Assembly (NCBI RefSeq): GCF_023721415.1 | Contig: NZ_JAMQVC010000002.1 | Span: 744,001 to 808,000 of the forward strand | Direction: 5' to 3' | DNA length: 64,000 nucleotides | Origin: Galbibacter mesophilus | GTDB taxonomy: Bacteria; Bacteroidota; Bacteroidia; Flavobacteriales; Flavobacteriaceae | In this document: piece after piece, positions 28,164 through 37,592 of the stretch | How the letters are laid out: every line of letters begins with the position of its first letter | How positions within the stretch are numbered: position 1 is the first letter of the stretch | Translations under genes and position numbers: made by a program | The notes under the pieces: generated by a model | Databases searched by the model: none | What the model saw: only the letters and a program-made list of their open reading frames with translations | What the model was told of the DNA's origin: nothing

Positions 28164-29576
28164 ATGAAGTATACTTTAATTACGTTACTTATAGCGTCCC
28201 TCACCTGCAGTTGTTCCAATTCTCCCACTAAAGCTTACTTTTCTGGGGAAATTGTAAATCCAAATATGGATTATGTGTACTTACACCATAACAATGAACG
28301 AATTGACTCTGCTGAATTAAGTGAAAACAATCGCTTTTCTTTTGAAATCACCGACCTTAAAGAAGGACTTTACCATTTTGACCATAAAGAATACCAATAC
28401 ATTATTTTAGAAAAAGGTGATAGCCTTTTGATGCGTCTCAATACGTTGGATTTTGACGAGTCTTTGGTATATTCTGGAAATGGAGCAGCAAAAAATAATT
28501 TTCTTATTGACGTCTTTCTTATTTATGAAGATGAAGAAAAAGTTGTGAATGATTTTAGTGAATTACCACCAAAAGAATTTCTGTTCAAAATTGATTCCTT
28601 AAAAAAAATGAAGGAAGAGTTGCTTACAGATATTAATGCTTCAGACCCACTATCTCCTATGGCCATGCATATTGCAAATAAAGCCATTGATTATAGGTAT
28701 TTTACCGACATGGAGGAGTATCCATTTATTCATAAAAGAAAAAGCGGTTCTAAAACAATACCAAAACTACCTAAAAACTTTTACAGTTTTAGGAACCAAG
28801 TAGACTACAACGATACGTTGCTTACTTATTATAGGCCTTATTTTAATTATTTAATCACTCATTTTAATAATTTGGCTTATACCGGATGCGCTAAAAAATG
28901 TGAAGATGTAGATAATTTAGAAAAATCTTTACATTACAGTATCCACAAACTAAAATTGATAAATGATAAAGTTGCCGAAAACAAAACTATTCGGGATAAT
29001 CTGAATCGTAATGTTGCTTTCACGTATTTGTTAGGTGATAATTCGGTTGATAACAATGAAAAATTTATTGATTCTTTTAATAAATACGCTTCAGATAATC
29101 AACATATAGAAGAAGTAACCGATTTTTATAAAAACGTACAGAATCTTCAAAAAGGATTAACACTTCCATCCATTCGATTGGTTGACATGGAAGGAAATAA
29201 AATAACAATTGACTCTACTGCTTACGAAAAGAACACGGTATTTTACTTCTGGGATATCAATCAAAAAAATCACCGTGTAAATGTTTTAAATAGGATAGCA
29301 AAGCTAAAAGAGGAATATCCTGAATATGATTACATAGGAATTAATGTAAATGAAGACAGAGATGAATGGGTTAAAAATCTCCTCCATCTCACAGAAAATG
29401 GCGAAACGTTAACACAATATCAAACGGACGATATCGATGAGCTTTTGGCTACTTTGGTGATTAAGAGCTTAAACAAAATTATAATCGTTGATAAGAACGG
29501 GAAGATTATTGAAGGCTTTGGAAACATCTACCACCGAAAAGAACTGGAAAACAGTTTACGGAACAGATTGAATTAG
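28164..29576 (+). CDS. TlpA-like lipoprotein without the CXXC motif
   Basis: A 470-residue lipoprotein; I chose the ATG at 28164, giving MKYTLITLLIASLTCSCSNS with the lipobox Cys at about 16-18 (the frame opens at a GTG 24 bases earlier). A DUF4369-like beta domain (about 25-115) precedes a helical region and a C-terminal thioredoxin-like domain from about residue 340: NTVFYFWDINQKNHRV, then YIGINVNEDRDEWVKN and IIIVDKNGKIIEGFG. Where TlpA proteins have W-C-x-x-C, this has D-I-N-Q-K-N, so it cannot act as a classical dithiol oxidoreductase. It may bind partners instead. Function unknown. Confidence 0.8.
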   Translation: MKYTLITLLIASLTCSCSNSPTKAYFSGEIVNPNMDYVYLHHNNERIDSAELSENNRFSFEITDLKEGLYHFDHKEYQYIILEKGDSLLMRLNTLDFDESLVYSGNGAAKNNFLIDVFLIYEDEEKVVNDFSELPPKEFLFKIDSLKKMKEELLTDINASDPLSPMAMHIANKAIDYRYFTDMEEYPFIHKRKSGSKTIPKLPKNFYSFRNQVDYNDTLLTYYRPYFNYLITHFNNLAYTGCAKKCEDVDNLEKSLHYSIHKLKLINDKVAENKTIRDNLNRNVAFTYLLGDNSVDNNEKFIDSFNKYASDNQHIEEVTDFYKNVQNLQKGLTLPSIRLVDMEGNKITIDSTAYEKNTVFYFWDINQKNHRVNVLNRIAKLKEEYPEYDYIGINVNEDRDEWVKNLLHLTENGETLTQYQTDDIDELLATLVIKSLNKIIIVDKNGKIIEGFGNIYHRKELENSLRNRLN

Positions 29577-29683
29577 GAGCATCGAACCAATTTCGGAAAT
29601 AGCAATTTCAATAAGTTCAAAGCTCATTTTATAGCAAAATTCTTCTGAAGAATCTATTCTAAGAATCGAAAATTAATACAAAC

Positions 29684-29715
29684 AAAAAAGCCGTCTCCAA
29701 TTGGGACGGCTTTTA
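29684..29715. terminator. Bidirectional intrinsic terminator
   Basis: AAAAGCCGTCTCCAA / TTGGGACGGCTTTT hairpin between the convergent TlpA-like lipoprotein gene and fsa; A/T runs on both sides. Confidence 0.8.
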
Positions 29716-29768
29716 TATATCAATTAAACACCTACCATTTATCTACAAAAGGTGTTTTATAATTTTCC

Positions 29769-30425
29769 TTATTGATTTCCTTTCTTGTAATCAGCAAGGA
29801 ATTTTTCCAAACCGATATCTGTAAGAGGATGGTTTAAAAGACCTGTAATAGCAGAAAGTGGCCCTGTCATTACATCAGCTCCTAATTTCGCACAATCAAT
29901 AACGTGCATTGTGTGTCGCACAGAAGCAGCTAAAATCTCTGTTTCGAATCCGTAATTATCATAAATCATACGAATATCGGCAATCAAACCAAGTCCGTCC
30001 GTAGAAATATCATCAAGTCTTCCAATGAAAGGAGAAACGTACGTAGCACCCGCTTTGGCAGCCAATAATGCTTGTCCAGCAGAAAAAACTAGCGTACAGT
30101 TTGTTTTTATCCCGTTGTCAGAGAAATACTTAATTGCTTTTACACCATCCTTTATCATAGGAACTTTTACGATAATTTGTTCGTGTAAAGCGGCAAGCTC
30201 CTCCCCTTCTTTTATAATATTGTCGTAATCTGTAGCAATTACTTCCGCAGAAACATCTCCTTCAACAATATTGCAAATATCAACATAGTGCTTTAATATG
30301 TTATCTCTTCCTGTAATTCCTTCTTTTGCCATTAAAGATGGGTTTGTAGTAACCCCGTCTAAAACACCAAGTGCTTCAGCTTCTTTAATCTGCTCTAAAT
30401 TGGCGGTGTCTATAAAAAACTTCAT
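29769..30425 (-). CDS. fsa: Transaldolase-family protein (fructose-6-phosphate aldolase-type)
   Basis: A 218-residue member of the short transaldolase/FSA family. It begins [20 protein letters not shown] followed by [15 protein letters not shown], the class signature, and contains the Schiff-base lysine strand [15 protein letters not shown] and [14 protein letters not shown]. Proteins of this length act as transaldolase (pentose phosphate pathway) or as fructose-6-phosphate aldolase; sequence alone does not settle it. Monocistronic, with the SRP RNA gene upstream on the same strand. Confidence 0.9.
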   Translation of the reverse strand: MKFFIDTANLEQIKEAEALGVLDGVTTNPSLMAKEGITGRDNILKHYVDICNIVEGDVSAEVIATDYDNIIKEGEELAALHEQIIVKVPMIKDGVKAIKYFSDNGIKTNCTLVFSAGQALLAAKAGATYVSPFIGRLDDISTDGLGLIADIRMIYDNYGFETEILAASVRHTMHVIDCAKLGADVMTGPLSAITGLLNHPLTDIGLEKFLADYKKGNQ

Positions 30426-30552
30426 GATTTATATTCTTTTAAATAAATTATTATTCAGTAAAGATACTGCACTATTTTGTCTTTTAAACATAAAAAACAA
30501 ATATGCATTACAAAGTTATAATATAATTAAGGAGAAGGAAAGTAAAAGGCAC

Positions 30553-30654
30553 AAAAAAAGGCAAGCTACCTACATCGCACCGCTACGACCGTATACCCTT
30601 GCTGCGTTCCCGCCCTGGGGGATTCTACAGGAGCTGGTCGTGTAGGACTTGCCG
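30553..30654 (-). ncRNA. ffs: Bacterial small SRP RNA (4.5S RNA)
   Basis: On the minus strand the RNA begins GGCAAGTCCTACACGACC near 30653, carries the universal SRP tip (CAGGGCGGGAACGCAGCAAG around 30595-30615) and closes with GGTCGTAG, ATGTAGGT and CTTGCC, which pair with CGACC, CTACA and GGCAAG of the 5' arm. A run of seven T follows at 30553-30559. It binds Ffh and targets membrane and secreted proteins to the translocon. A consensus Bacteroidota promoter sits immediately upstream. Confidence 0.95.
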
Positions 30655-30658
30655 GGTG

Positions 30659-30688
30659 CAAATTTACAAACTTTTTATCTTTGCGCAA
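30659..30688 (-). promoter_or_regulatory. Consensus Bacteroidota promoter of ffs
   Basis: Minus strand: TTG (complement of 30686-30688), exactly 19 bases, then TAAATTTG (complement of 30659-30666). The predicted transcription start about 6 bases downstream coincides with the G that opens the SRP RNA stem (30653). Confidence 0.8.
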
Positions 30689-30743
30689 TAATTTTATCAT
30701 CTTAATTTAATTAAATACCTTGCTTAAAATTAAAGGAAAAAAC

Positions 30744-31796
30744 ATGCATTCTTATAAGTTTTTAATCGTCAGCTTTTTAATGGCTACTTTAGGTGGCTGT
30801 AATTCTAAAATTTCTTCGGAAAAAAATTTATTTTCCATTGAATTGGATGCTAAATCGGATAAAATTCAACATGGGAAGACCGTGAAAGTCGATGTGAAGA
30901 ATCGAAAAAATAAAGAAATTGATTCGGTTACCTACAAAATGAATGGAAAAAAGGTAAACTTAAAAAATGGCTTTCTGACTTTAAATTCAGACAGACTAGG
31001 AATCCAGCCTTTGGGTGCTACGGTTTATTATGAGGGAACGTCGACGGAAGTCACCAAAAATATTACGGTTCTTGCTCCTGAAGCTCCAAAAGTGTACACT
31101 TATGAAATCATAAACACTTTTCCGCATGATATAAAAGCTTATACTCAAGGATTGGAGTTCCATAACGATACGTTGTACGAAAGCACTGGAAGAAAAGGCA
31201 TCTCTTCCCTTCGGAAAGTAGATTATAAAACAGGTGAAGTCCTTCAAAAAATTGATTTAGACGATGCTTATTTTGGCGAGGGAATCACAATTCTAAATGA
31301 CAAAATCTATATGCTCACTTGGCAGGCAGGTACTGGATTTATATTTAATTTAAAAGATTTTGAGAAGACAGGGTCTTTTAGGTATGGAAAAAGTAAAGAA
31401 GGCTGGGGACTTACGCACACTCCCGACGGGAGTAAAATATACAAAAGTGATGGTAGCGATAAAATTTGGATTTTAGACCCCGAAACTTTGGAAGAAGTTG
31501 ATTTTATAGAAACAGTTACTAACACATCGGTTTTTAATAAAGCCAACGAATTGGAATATGTAGATGGAAAAATCTATGCGAATGTGTACCTAAAAGACAG
31601 CGCCATGATTATTGACGCCAAAACAGGTGGCATCATTGGCGTGATCGATTTTAGGGGATTGAAAGATAAGGTGAAGCAACATGCAAATTTAGATGTACTC
31701 AACGGAATTGCATATAATTCTACTACAGAAACATTTTTTGTTACCGGAAAAAACTGGAGTAAAATGTTTGAAGTTACCATTAAAGAGAAAAAATAA
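30744..31796 (+). CDS. Glutaminyl-peptide cyclotransferase (glutamine cyclase 2 type)
   Basis: A 350-residue lipoprotein; the ATG at 30744 with AAAGGA just upstream is preferred over the TTG at 30720. The lipobox is LGGC (Cys19). An Ig-like N-terminal domain (about 25-110) precedes a five-bladed propeller of the Glu_cyclase_2 family (papaya-type): HDIKAYTQGLEFHNDTLYES, DDAYFGEGITILNDKIY, GWGLTHTPDGSKIYKSDG, NELEYVDGKIYANVY and a final LNGIAYNSTTETFFVTGKNW. It converts N-terminal Gln to pyroglutamate in exported proteins. A thioesterase gene starts 5 bp after its stop. Confidence 0.9.
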   Translation: MHSYKFLIVSFLMATLGGCNSKISSEKNLFSIELDAKSDKIQHGKTVKVDVKNRKNKEIDSVTYKMNGKKVNLKNGFLTLNSDRLGIQPLGATVYYEGTSTEVTKNITVLAPEAPKVYTYEIINTFPHDIKAYTQGLEFHNDTLYESTGRKGISSLRKVDYKTGEVLQKIDLDDAYFGEGITILNDKIYMLTWQAGTGFIFNLKDFEKTGSFRYGKSKEGWGLTHTPDGSKIYKSDGSDKIWILDPETLEEVDFIETVTNTSVFNKANELEYVDGKIYANVYLKDSAMIIDAKTGGIIGVIDFRGLKDKVKQHANLDVLNGIAYNSTTETFFVTGKNWSKMFEVTIKEKK

Positions 31797-31800
31797 AGCT

Positions 31801-32190
31801 TTGAAAGAATTCACACAACGTATTGTAGTCCAGGAAGAGGATTTAGACGATTTAATGCACGTAAACAACGTACGTTTTTTACAATGGGCCCAAGACATAG
31901 CAAAAGAACATTGGCAGACGGAAGCTACCCAAGAAATGCTTGATAATTACATTTGGATGGTACTTTCCCATCATGTAACGTATAAAGGGCAAGCTTTTTT
32001 AGATGATGAGATTTTACTAAAAACATACATTGAAAAGGCAGATGGAGTTACATCTACTAGGATAGTAGAAATATATAATCATAGCACAGAAAAACTATTG
32101 GTAAACTGCAAAACCGAATGGTGCTTGATAGATAATAACAGTAAACGCCCTATTCGACTTACGGATGAATTAAAGAGTTTGTTCACTTAA
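31801..32190 (+). CDS. Acyl-CoA thioesterase (4HBT hotdog family)
   Basis: A 129-residue hotdog-fold thioesterase. The start is the TTG at 31801, giving MKEFTQRIVVQEEDLDDLMHVNNVRFLQW, only 4 bases after the previous stop; the frame is open further upstream, but that part overlaps the cyclase gene and does not resemble the family. The family motif is the D-x-x-x-H-V-N-N patch DLMHVNNVRFLQWAQD, followed by WMVLSHHVTYKGQA. It probably hydrolyses acyl-CoA or acyl-ACP; the substrate is unknown. Likely co-transcribed with the glutaminyl cyclase. Confidence 0.85.
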   Translation: MKEFTQRIVVQEEDLDDLMHVNNVRFLQWAQDIAKEHWQTEATQEMLDNYIWMVLSHHVTYKGQAFLDDEILLKTYIEKADGVTSTRIVEIYNHSTEKLLVNCKTEWCLIDNNSKRPIRLTDELKSLFT

Positions 32191-32195
32191 ACAAA

Positions 32196-33089
32196 CTATA
32201 TCGGCTCCTGCTCCGCTGAAGATGTGTTTTCAATTTGTTGCGATGATTTTTTTTCTTCTCGATGCTCGGAATACACCATGGTAAATTCAGCCCCCATAAA
32301 GAAAATGAGTCCGGTGTAATACACCCAAAGTAGAATTAACACTACGGAACTAGCACCTCCGTAAACAGAAGCTGGCGCGGCTTGTCCGAAATAAAATCCA
32401 ATTAAGTACTTACCTAATAAAAATAACAATGTGGTTACTGAGGCTCCGGTAATAGCTGTTCTCCACTTAATTCTTCGGTTTGGTAAAAAGCGGTAAATGG
32501 CGGCAAATAAAATGGTTATCACCGACATGGAAACTAAAAAGTTAAGGAAGCTAACAATCATGGAAGCAATGTCTGGATAATGGTCCCGAATGTAATTGTT
32601 CAGAACAGAAATCCCAGCTGATACTAACAGGGAAATTATCAAAAGAAATCCAATGGCCATTATCATTCCAAAGGAAACTAAACGGTCTATCACCATCTGC
32701 TTGAAATTAGAATTTTCTTCTTCCGCATCAAAAATCGTATTTAATGTTTTTTGTAACTGAAAAAACACCCCTGTAGCACCAAAAATCAATGTTCCTGCAC
32801 TTATGATAATATTGATGGTAGAATTACTATTGATGCTGGCACTGCTAATCATTCCTTCTATGGCTTTTGCGGGCTCGTAGCCAATCAAACTGGAAAATTC
32901 TTGTGTAATATGACCTTGCACGGCATCCCTTCCGAAGAAAATACTGGTAACCCAAATAACAATTAGCAACAATGACGGTAGCGAAAATAAAGTATAATAC
33001 GCTATAATGGCACTTTTAGCAAATGGATCTAGGTCTAGCCAATTAGAAAATGTTTTCTTAATTAATTTAAAAGAGGGTTTTAACTTCAT
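32196..33089 (-). CDS. YihY/BrkB family inner-membrane protein
   Basis: A 297-residue inner-membrane protein with six hydrophobic segments and the BrkB/YihY pattern: DPFAKSAIIAYYTLFSLPS near the N-terminus, FGATGVFFQLQKTLNTIFDA, YRFLPNRRIKWRTAITGA and PASVYGGASSVVLILLWVYY towards the end. The C-terminal 25 residues are polar. Once called ribonuclease BN, the family has no established activity. Convergent with the thioesterase gene, 5 bp apart. Confidence 0.88.
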   Translation of the reverse strand: MKLKPSFKLIKKTFSNWLDLDPFAKSAIIAYYTLFSLPSLLLIVIWVTSIFFGRDAVQGHITQEFSSLIGYEPAKAIEGMISSASINSNSTINIIISAGTLIFGATGVFFQLQKTLNTIFDAEEENSNFKQMVIDRLVSFGMIMAIGFLLIISLLVSAGISVLNNYIRDHYPDIASMIVSFLNFLVSMSVITILFAAIYRFLPNRRIKWRTAITGASVTTLLFLLGKYLIGFYFGQAAPASVYGGASSVVLILLWVYYTGLIFFMGAEFTMVYSEHREEKKSSQQIENTSSAEQEPI

Positions 33090-33201
33090 ACGTTATTTGG
33101 TAAAAGTACACTTAAAGATAGTTTTAAAATAAAAGAAAAGCTGTTAAACAATCTACAAAAGATTAGCTCAACAGCTTTTCAATATTCTTAAAAACCCTTA
33201 G

Positions 33202-35790
33202 TTATGCGGAGTTTCTACTTGCGTTTATATTTCCAAATAAAGATCGGGTTACCATTCTTTCATAAGTTTCAAGCAATTCCGGATCTACTTCTTTTTTGGA
33301 AGCATTTATTTCCTGAATTTGTCTCAACGCATATTGCTGAATAGTAAGCAATGGCAATACAATTTTCTCACGTACTTGAATGGAAGCCTTCATAGATCGG
33401 GTATCTTCCATAAGCTCGGAGTATCCTGTGAGCTTCAACAACATGTCTTTACTACGCTCATACTCTTGATAAATCATCGTCCAGAAAGGCCCAAACTCTT
33501 TATCGTTAGCCATATAAGCCGTAAGTTTAAAGAAAGACTTTGTTAAACTCATCATACTGTTCTCCAATAGCGTTCTAAAGAAAGCTGAGTTATTGTAAAG
33601 TGATTGTATTTTATCGAATTCTTTATTGTCAACAAATTCTTGTATCGCTAATCCAACCCCGTAGAAACCTGGAACGTTTTGTTTTAACATACTCCAGCTA
33701 CTTACAAACGGAATTGCTCTTAAATCTGAAAACACCAATTTATCCGACTTTCCACGCTTTGAAGGCCTACTACCAATATTTGTTTTGGAGTAATACTTCA
33801 ACGTACTCATTCTTTCCAAATACGGTAAAAACTTAGGGTGCTTTTTAAAGTCCACATAAGCTTTGTAACTTATTTTAGCCAAGCGATCCATTGTTTCACG
33901 GTCTTCATCCGAAAGTCTGTCATTTTCGTCAAAAAATACATTGTTGGCAATTCCAGAGCTAATTAGCTGCTCCATATTGTATTGACAAGATTCCGGTGTT
34001 CCGAAATTAGAACTAATTGTTTGCCCTTGAATGGTCAACTGTACTTCTTCATTTTCAATTGTTGGTCCTAATGAAGCATAGAACTGGTGCGTTTTTCCAC
34101 CACCTCTTGCAGGTGGACCTCCTCTACCATCAAAAAAGACAACTTTAATATCATATTTACGGGAAATGGCTGTTAAAGCTTCTTTGGCTTTATAAATACT
34201 CCAGTTTGCCATTAAATACCCACCATCCTTAGTACCATCGGAGAAACCAAGCATTATAGGCTGCTTATTTCCTCTTCGCTGAAGATGGGCCGCATACGAT
34301 TTATTTTTGTAAAGCGTCTCCATTACATTGTGCGCATCCTCTAAATCGTCAACGGTTTCAAACAACGGCACAACATCTGTAGTTGGTTCTTCCCAATCAC
34401 ACATACGAATCATCGCAAAGGCTTGCATTACGTTTAGAACGCTACCGTTGTTACTAATAATGTATCGGTTACAACCCAATTCGCCATTATTCTTCTGAAT
34501 AGTTTTCATGGCATAAATGGATTCCAATGTAATTCGGCTCATTTCATGTTTAAATAAACCTGGGTTTACCTTCCCTACTACCTTGCCAAGTGCTTCAATT
34601 TGCTTTTGTTCACTTAGTTTTTCATAGTTTTTCGGGAAGATATCCAATCCCATTTCCAAGGATTCTGAAACAATATTGGAAAGTACATCGTGGTGTACCC
34701 TAGAATCTTGACGAATATCTAAACTCGCAAAATGGAAACCGAAAAGCTTCATTTTGTTGATTAGGTCATTAATTTCTTCAACAAATAGCGATTGATGTTT
34801 TGCCACCAAAATCTCCTTGATTTCAAGCAAGGTATCCATAGTTTCTTCCGCCGAAATAGTTGTTCTTCCACTTTCCAAGAAGATATTTTCATATAACTTA
34901 CCTTCAAGATCGGTTATCAGCTTGTCAACATGTTTAAAGGTTATACGTCTGCGCAGTTTTCTAACGTCGCGATAGTAATTCTTTAAAACAGTACTTCTAA
35001 GTCTGTCCGCAACTTTCAATGTAATATCAGTAGTCACAAACGGATTTCCATCCCTGTCCCCTCCAGGCCAAAAACCAAGGTTAACCACTTGGTTATTCAA
35101 TTCCCTATCGGTGAATATATTGTTTTGGATATAGTTAAAAATCTGACTTGCAGATTGATAAAACACGTTTTCTAAATACCAGATTAAACTCACCGCCTCA
35201 TCAAACGGGGTTGGTTTTTCTTTTTTAAAGAAAGGTGTTTTCCCCAATTGAGCTAGCAATTTTTTAATTAGGTTCAAGTCATTTGCGCGAATTGCTTCAG
35301 CTAAATCAGTAATTATCCCTAAAACAGAACCTGGATAAAATTGAGTTGGGTGTGCAGTAAGTACAGGTCGTACTTTAAAACGTTCCAGGTATTCTTTAAG
35401 CTCAGGCATTTTGTTTTTTGCCTCTGCTTCCTCCTTTACGTTTCTTAGCGTTCCTCTCCCATCCATATTGTTTACTACTGGAAAAGTAGCATCTTCAATA
35501 GCGTCAAAAAGAACTACCTGTCTTTCTATATATTGAATAAATCTAAAAAGAAGATCAAATTTCTCCGTATCTGAAGGTTTATCGTAATACTTGTCAAAAA
35601 AGCGGTTTACGATTTCAGTCGGATTCTTATTTTCATCAAAGCCTTTTTCACAAATTTCAGAAAACAAAGGTAAAAACACCCCTGTATTCCCTATTTCATC
35701 AAAAGGGAGTGTGATAAAAATGCTGTTGTAAATCTGATATCTTGATAAAACACTTTCATTAAATCGATCAATCTTTGGTTTTCTTAGCAT
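33202..35790 (-). CDS. ppc: Phosphoenolpyruvate carboxylase
   Basis: An 862-residue PEPC using the ATG at 35788-35790 (MLRKPKIDRFNESVL); the longer frame upstream begins in the leader. It carboxylates phosphoenolpyruvate to oxaloacetate, refilling the TCA cycle. Signatures: VLTAHPTQFYPG (catalytic His region), LGFWPGGDRDGNPFVT, FDGRGGPPARGGGKTHQF (the glycine-rich catalytic loop, a variant typical of Bacteroidota) and the C-terminal RSLFGNINASRNSA. The leader is very short: only 33 bases separate the start from the terminator of the upstream regulator gene. Confidence 0.95.
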   Translation of the reverse strand: MLRKPKIDRFNESVLSRYQIYNSIFITLPFDEIGNTGVFLPLFSEICEKGFDENKNPTEIVNRFFDKYYDKPSDTEKFDLLFRFIQYIERQVVLFDAIEDATFPVVNNMDGRGTLRNVKEEAEAKNKMPELKEYLERFKVRPVLTAHPTQFYPGSVLGIITDLAEAIRANDLNLIKKLLAQLGKTPFFKKEKPTPFDEAVSLIWYLENVFYQSASQIFNYIQNNIFTDRELNNQVVNLGFWPGGDRDGNPFVTTDITLKVADRLRSTVLKNYYRDVRKLRRRITFKHVDKLITDLEGKLYENIFLESGRTTISAEETMDTLLEIKEILVAKHQSLFVEEINDLINKMKLFGFHFASLDIRQDSRVHHDVLSNIVSESLEMGLDIFPKNYEKLSEQKQIEALGKVVGKVNPGLFKHEMSRITLESIYAMKTIQKNNGELGCNRYIISNNGSVLNVMQAFAMIRMCDWEEPTTDVVPLFETVDDLEDAHNVMETLYKNKSYAAHLQRRGNKQPIMLGFSDGTKDGGYLMANWSIYKAKEALTAISRKYDIKVVFFDGRGGPPARGGGKTHQFYASLGPTIENEEVQLTIQGQTISSNFGTPESCQYNMEQLISSGIANNVFFDENDRLSDEDRETMDRLAKISYKAYVDFKKHPKFLPYLERMSTLKYYSKTNIGSRPSKRGKSDKLVFSDLRAIPFVSSWSMLKQNVPGFYGVGLAIQEFVDNKEFDKIQSLYNNSAFFRTLLENSMMSLTKSFFKLTAYMANDKEFGPFWTMIYQEYERSKDMLLKLTGYSELMEDTRSMKASIQVREKIVLPLLTIQQYALRQIQEINASKKEVDPELLETYERMVTRSLFGNINASRNSA

Positions 35791-35823
35791 ATTATAATTC
35801 AATTTTACACGTAAAAATACAAA

Positions 35824-35856
35824 AAACCCTCTCAAAGACAAGCCTTGAGAGGGTTT
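35824..35856 (-). terminator. Strong hairpin terminator just upstream of ppc
   Basis: AAACCCTCTCAA (35824-35835) / TTGAGAGGGTTT (35845-35856), a 12-bp perfect stem with a nine-base loop, followed on the minus strand by a T run. It lies 24 bp past the Lrp-type regulator and 33 bp before the ppc start. Confidence 0.85.
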
Positions 35857-35879
35857 CCTTATGATTTAAAACAGAAATT

Positions 35880-36359
35880 TTACAAATCGTTAAAAATTGT
35901 ATGCATTAACCTGCGTTTATCGTTGATGCTCTCTTCTAAAGAAATCATGGTTTCTGTTCTTGAAACACCATCGATATCATCTACTTTGAAGATTACTTCT
36001 TTTGCATGTTTTGTGTCACGAGCTCTTATTTTACAGAAAATATTGAATTTTCCAGTAGTAATATGGGCAACTGTTATATAAGGTATTTGGTTTAGTCTCT
36101 CCAACACAAACTTGGTTTGGTGGGTTTTTTCTAAGAAAATACCTACATAGGCGATAAATGAATAGCCTAATTTTACGTAATCCAGCGTTAAAGAAGACCC
36201 TTTTATGATACCAGCATCTTCCATTTTTTTTACCCTAACATGCACCGTTCCAGCAGATATAAGCAGTTTTTTTGCTATGTCTGTAAATGGGGTTCGGGTA
36301 TTGTCAATCAACATATCAAGTATTTGATGATCTACCTCGTCTAATTTGAATTTAGCCAT
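35880..36359 (-). CDS. Lrp/AsnC-family transcriptional regulator
   Basis: A 159-residue regulator. The N-terminal HTH (about 6-55) reads LDEVDHQILDMLIDNTRTPF and KKLLISAGTVHVRVKKMEDAG; the C-terminal RAM/Lrp ligand-binding domain (about 70-150) contains YVGIFLEKTHQTKFVLERL and DIDGVSRTETMISLEES. Lrp/AsnC proteins bind amino acids and control metabolism as octamers. Ligand unknown. Its gene lies upstream of ppc but is separated from it by a strong terminator. Confidence 0.92.
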   Translation of the reverse strand: MAKFKLDEVDHQILDMLIDNTRTPFTDIAKKLLISAGTVHVRVKKMEDAGIIKGSSLTLDYVKLGYSFIAYVGIFLEKTHQTKFVLERLNQIPYITVAHITTGKFNIFCKIRARDTKHAKEVIFKVDDIDGVSRTETMISLEESINDKRRLMHTIFNDL

Positions 36360-36458
36360 AGTTTTATATTATCTTTAAAGAATAAGCAAAAAAAATAAAA
36401 AATTTTGAATTTATCACAATTGTAGGCTAATTATTTTCGTAAGAAAAACATACTTTCA

Positions 36459-37592
36459 TTAAATTTTCTTTAAAAATTCTGTTAAATAGCTAGTATTTAA
36501 TTCATGTACTTCTATCGCTTCCACGTCCAAATCGTTCACTGAAAGCTCTTTATGTCCGAAAAACTTCAACTCGTCCTCAACATGCTCTACAGTGGGCTTA
36601 AACTCGATCTTACCGTTATTTAACGATTCCTTAAAGAAGATAGCAACATCCTTTCGCTCTATCCCTTCTTTAGATTTTACAGGAAACCCTCTTAGAATAA
36701 CGTCGTAAAAGAGCTTTTCGTTTTCAGGAATTTTAAAATAATCATGGTGTTTCTCACCAGTAACTTCGGTTTCTCCTATATACATTATAGCCTCCAATAT
36801 AGAAAAGGCGATTAACCTGCGCGTTTCTTCCCGCTCGTAATCACTAGGGAAATGACCTGATTCGAATAGTATAGTAGGCACTCCTTCTGATTGAAAGGTG
36901 TCGCCAACACAATTAAGGTTGAATCCGTCATCATATCTGCCTACTTGATTCGGAATATGCTCTTGAAGCATTTTATTCATTGCTGAAATCACCTCCATGC
37001 TTCTCTTTCTGTTCGCTGTCACTTTTCGCTCTTTGTCCTCTGCAGGCGTCAAAAAGGATACGGTAGCCGATTTTTTATGATTTCCAGCGCTGAATATGGT
37101 TCGTTGATCATGAAGGTTAAAACAAAAATGAGGTTTAAATTCATTAAATTCTGCCCGCAGCACCTTGCTTTCCGGCTGTGAAAGTTGCTGTGCATCCCTA
37201 TTTAGGTCAACTTCATTACTATTATGACGAGTATAGGCTTCTGCTCCATCGGGATTGAGCAAAGGAATGACACAAATAGTAAAAGTTGAAAGTATGTGAT
37301 TACGGATTTCTGGTTTTTTCTGAAGGTAATTAATAACGTCAAAAACAGCTTTTGTAGTGGTCGATTCGTTCCCATGCATTTGAGACCACATAAAAATCTT
37401 TTTCGGTCCATACCCAAAACGGATACTGTGAATTGGTTTCCCCAAAACTGAGTAGCCTATTTCGGAAACAATAAAATCACTGGTCAGTCTATCCAAAATA
37501 GGTTGAATGTTTTTTAACGTAATATATCTGCCAGATAAAAGTGATTCTTTGTAGCTGTTATAATTGAATTGAAATTCTTCTCTATAATCCAT
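36459..37592 (-). CDS. M14-family zinc carboxypeptidase
   Basis: A 377-residue M14 metallopeptidase without a recognisable signal peptide. Zinc ligands H73 and E76 lie in WSQMHGNESTTTKA; the substrate-binding DLNRDAQQ, the third ligand region FNLHDQR and the catalytic glutamate in TILFESGHFPSDYEREE are all present. It probably removes C-terminal residues or cleaves peptide-like amides inside the cell. The C-terminal 90 residues form an extra domain without motif. Divergent from the XRE regulator. Confidence 0.9.
   Translation of the reverse strand: MDYREEFQFNYNSYKESLLSGRYITLKNIQPILDRLTSDFIVSEIGYSVLGKPIHSIRFGYGPKKIFMWSQMHGNESTTTKAVFDVINYLQKKPEIRNHILSTFTICVIPLLNPDGAEAYTRHNSNEVDLNRDAQQLSQPESKVLRAEFNEFKPHFCFNLHDQRTIFSAGNHKKSATVSFLTPAEDKERKVTANRKRSMEVISAMNKMLQEHIPNQVGRYDDGFNLNCVGDTFQSEGVPTILFESGHFPSDYEREETRRLIAFSILEAIMYIGETEVTGEKHHDYFKIPENEKLFYDVILRGFPVKSKEGIERKDVAIFFKESLNNGKIEFKPTVEHVEDELKFFGHKELSVNDLDVEAIEVHELNTSYLTEFLKKI

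Noticed and set aside
31693-31800. Extended N-terminus of the thioesterase
   Set aside because: The extra 36 codons overlap the glutaminyl cyclase gene and do not resemble the hotdog family; the TTG at 31801 fits better.
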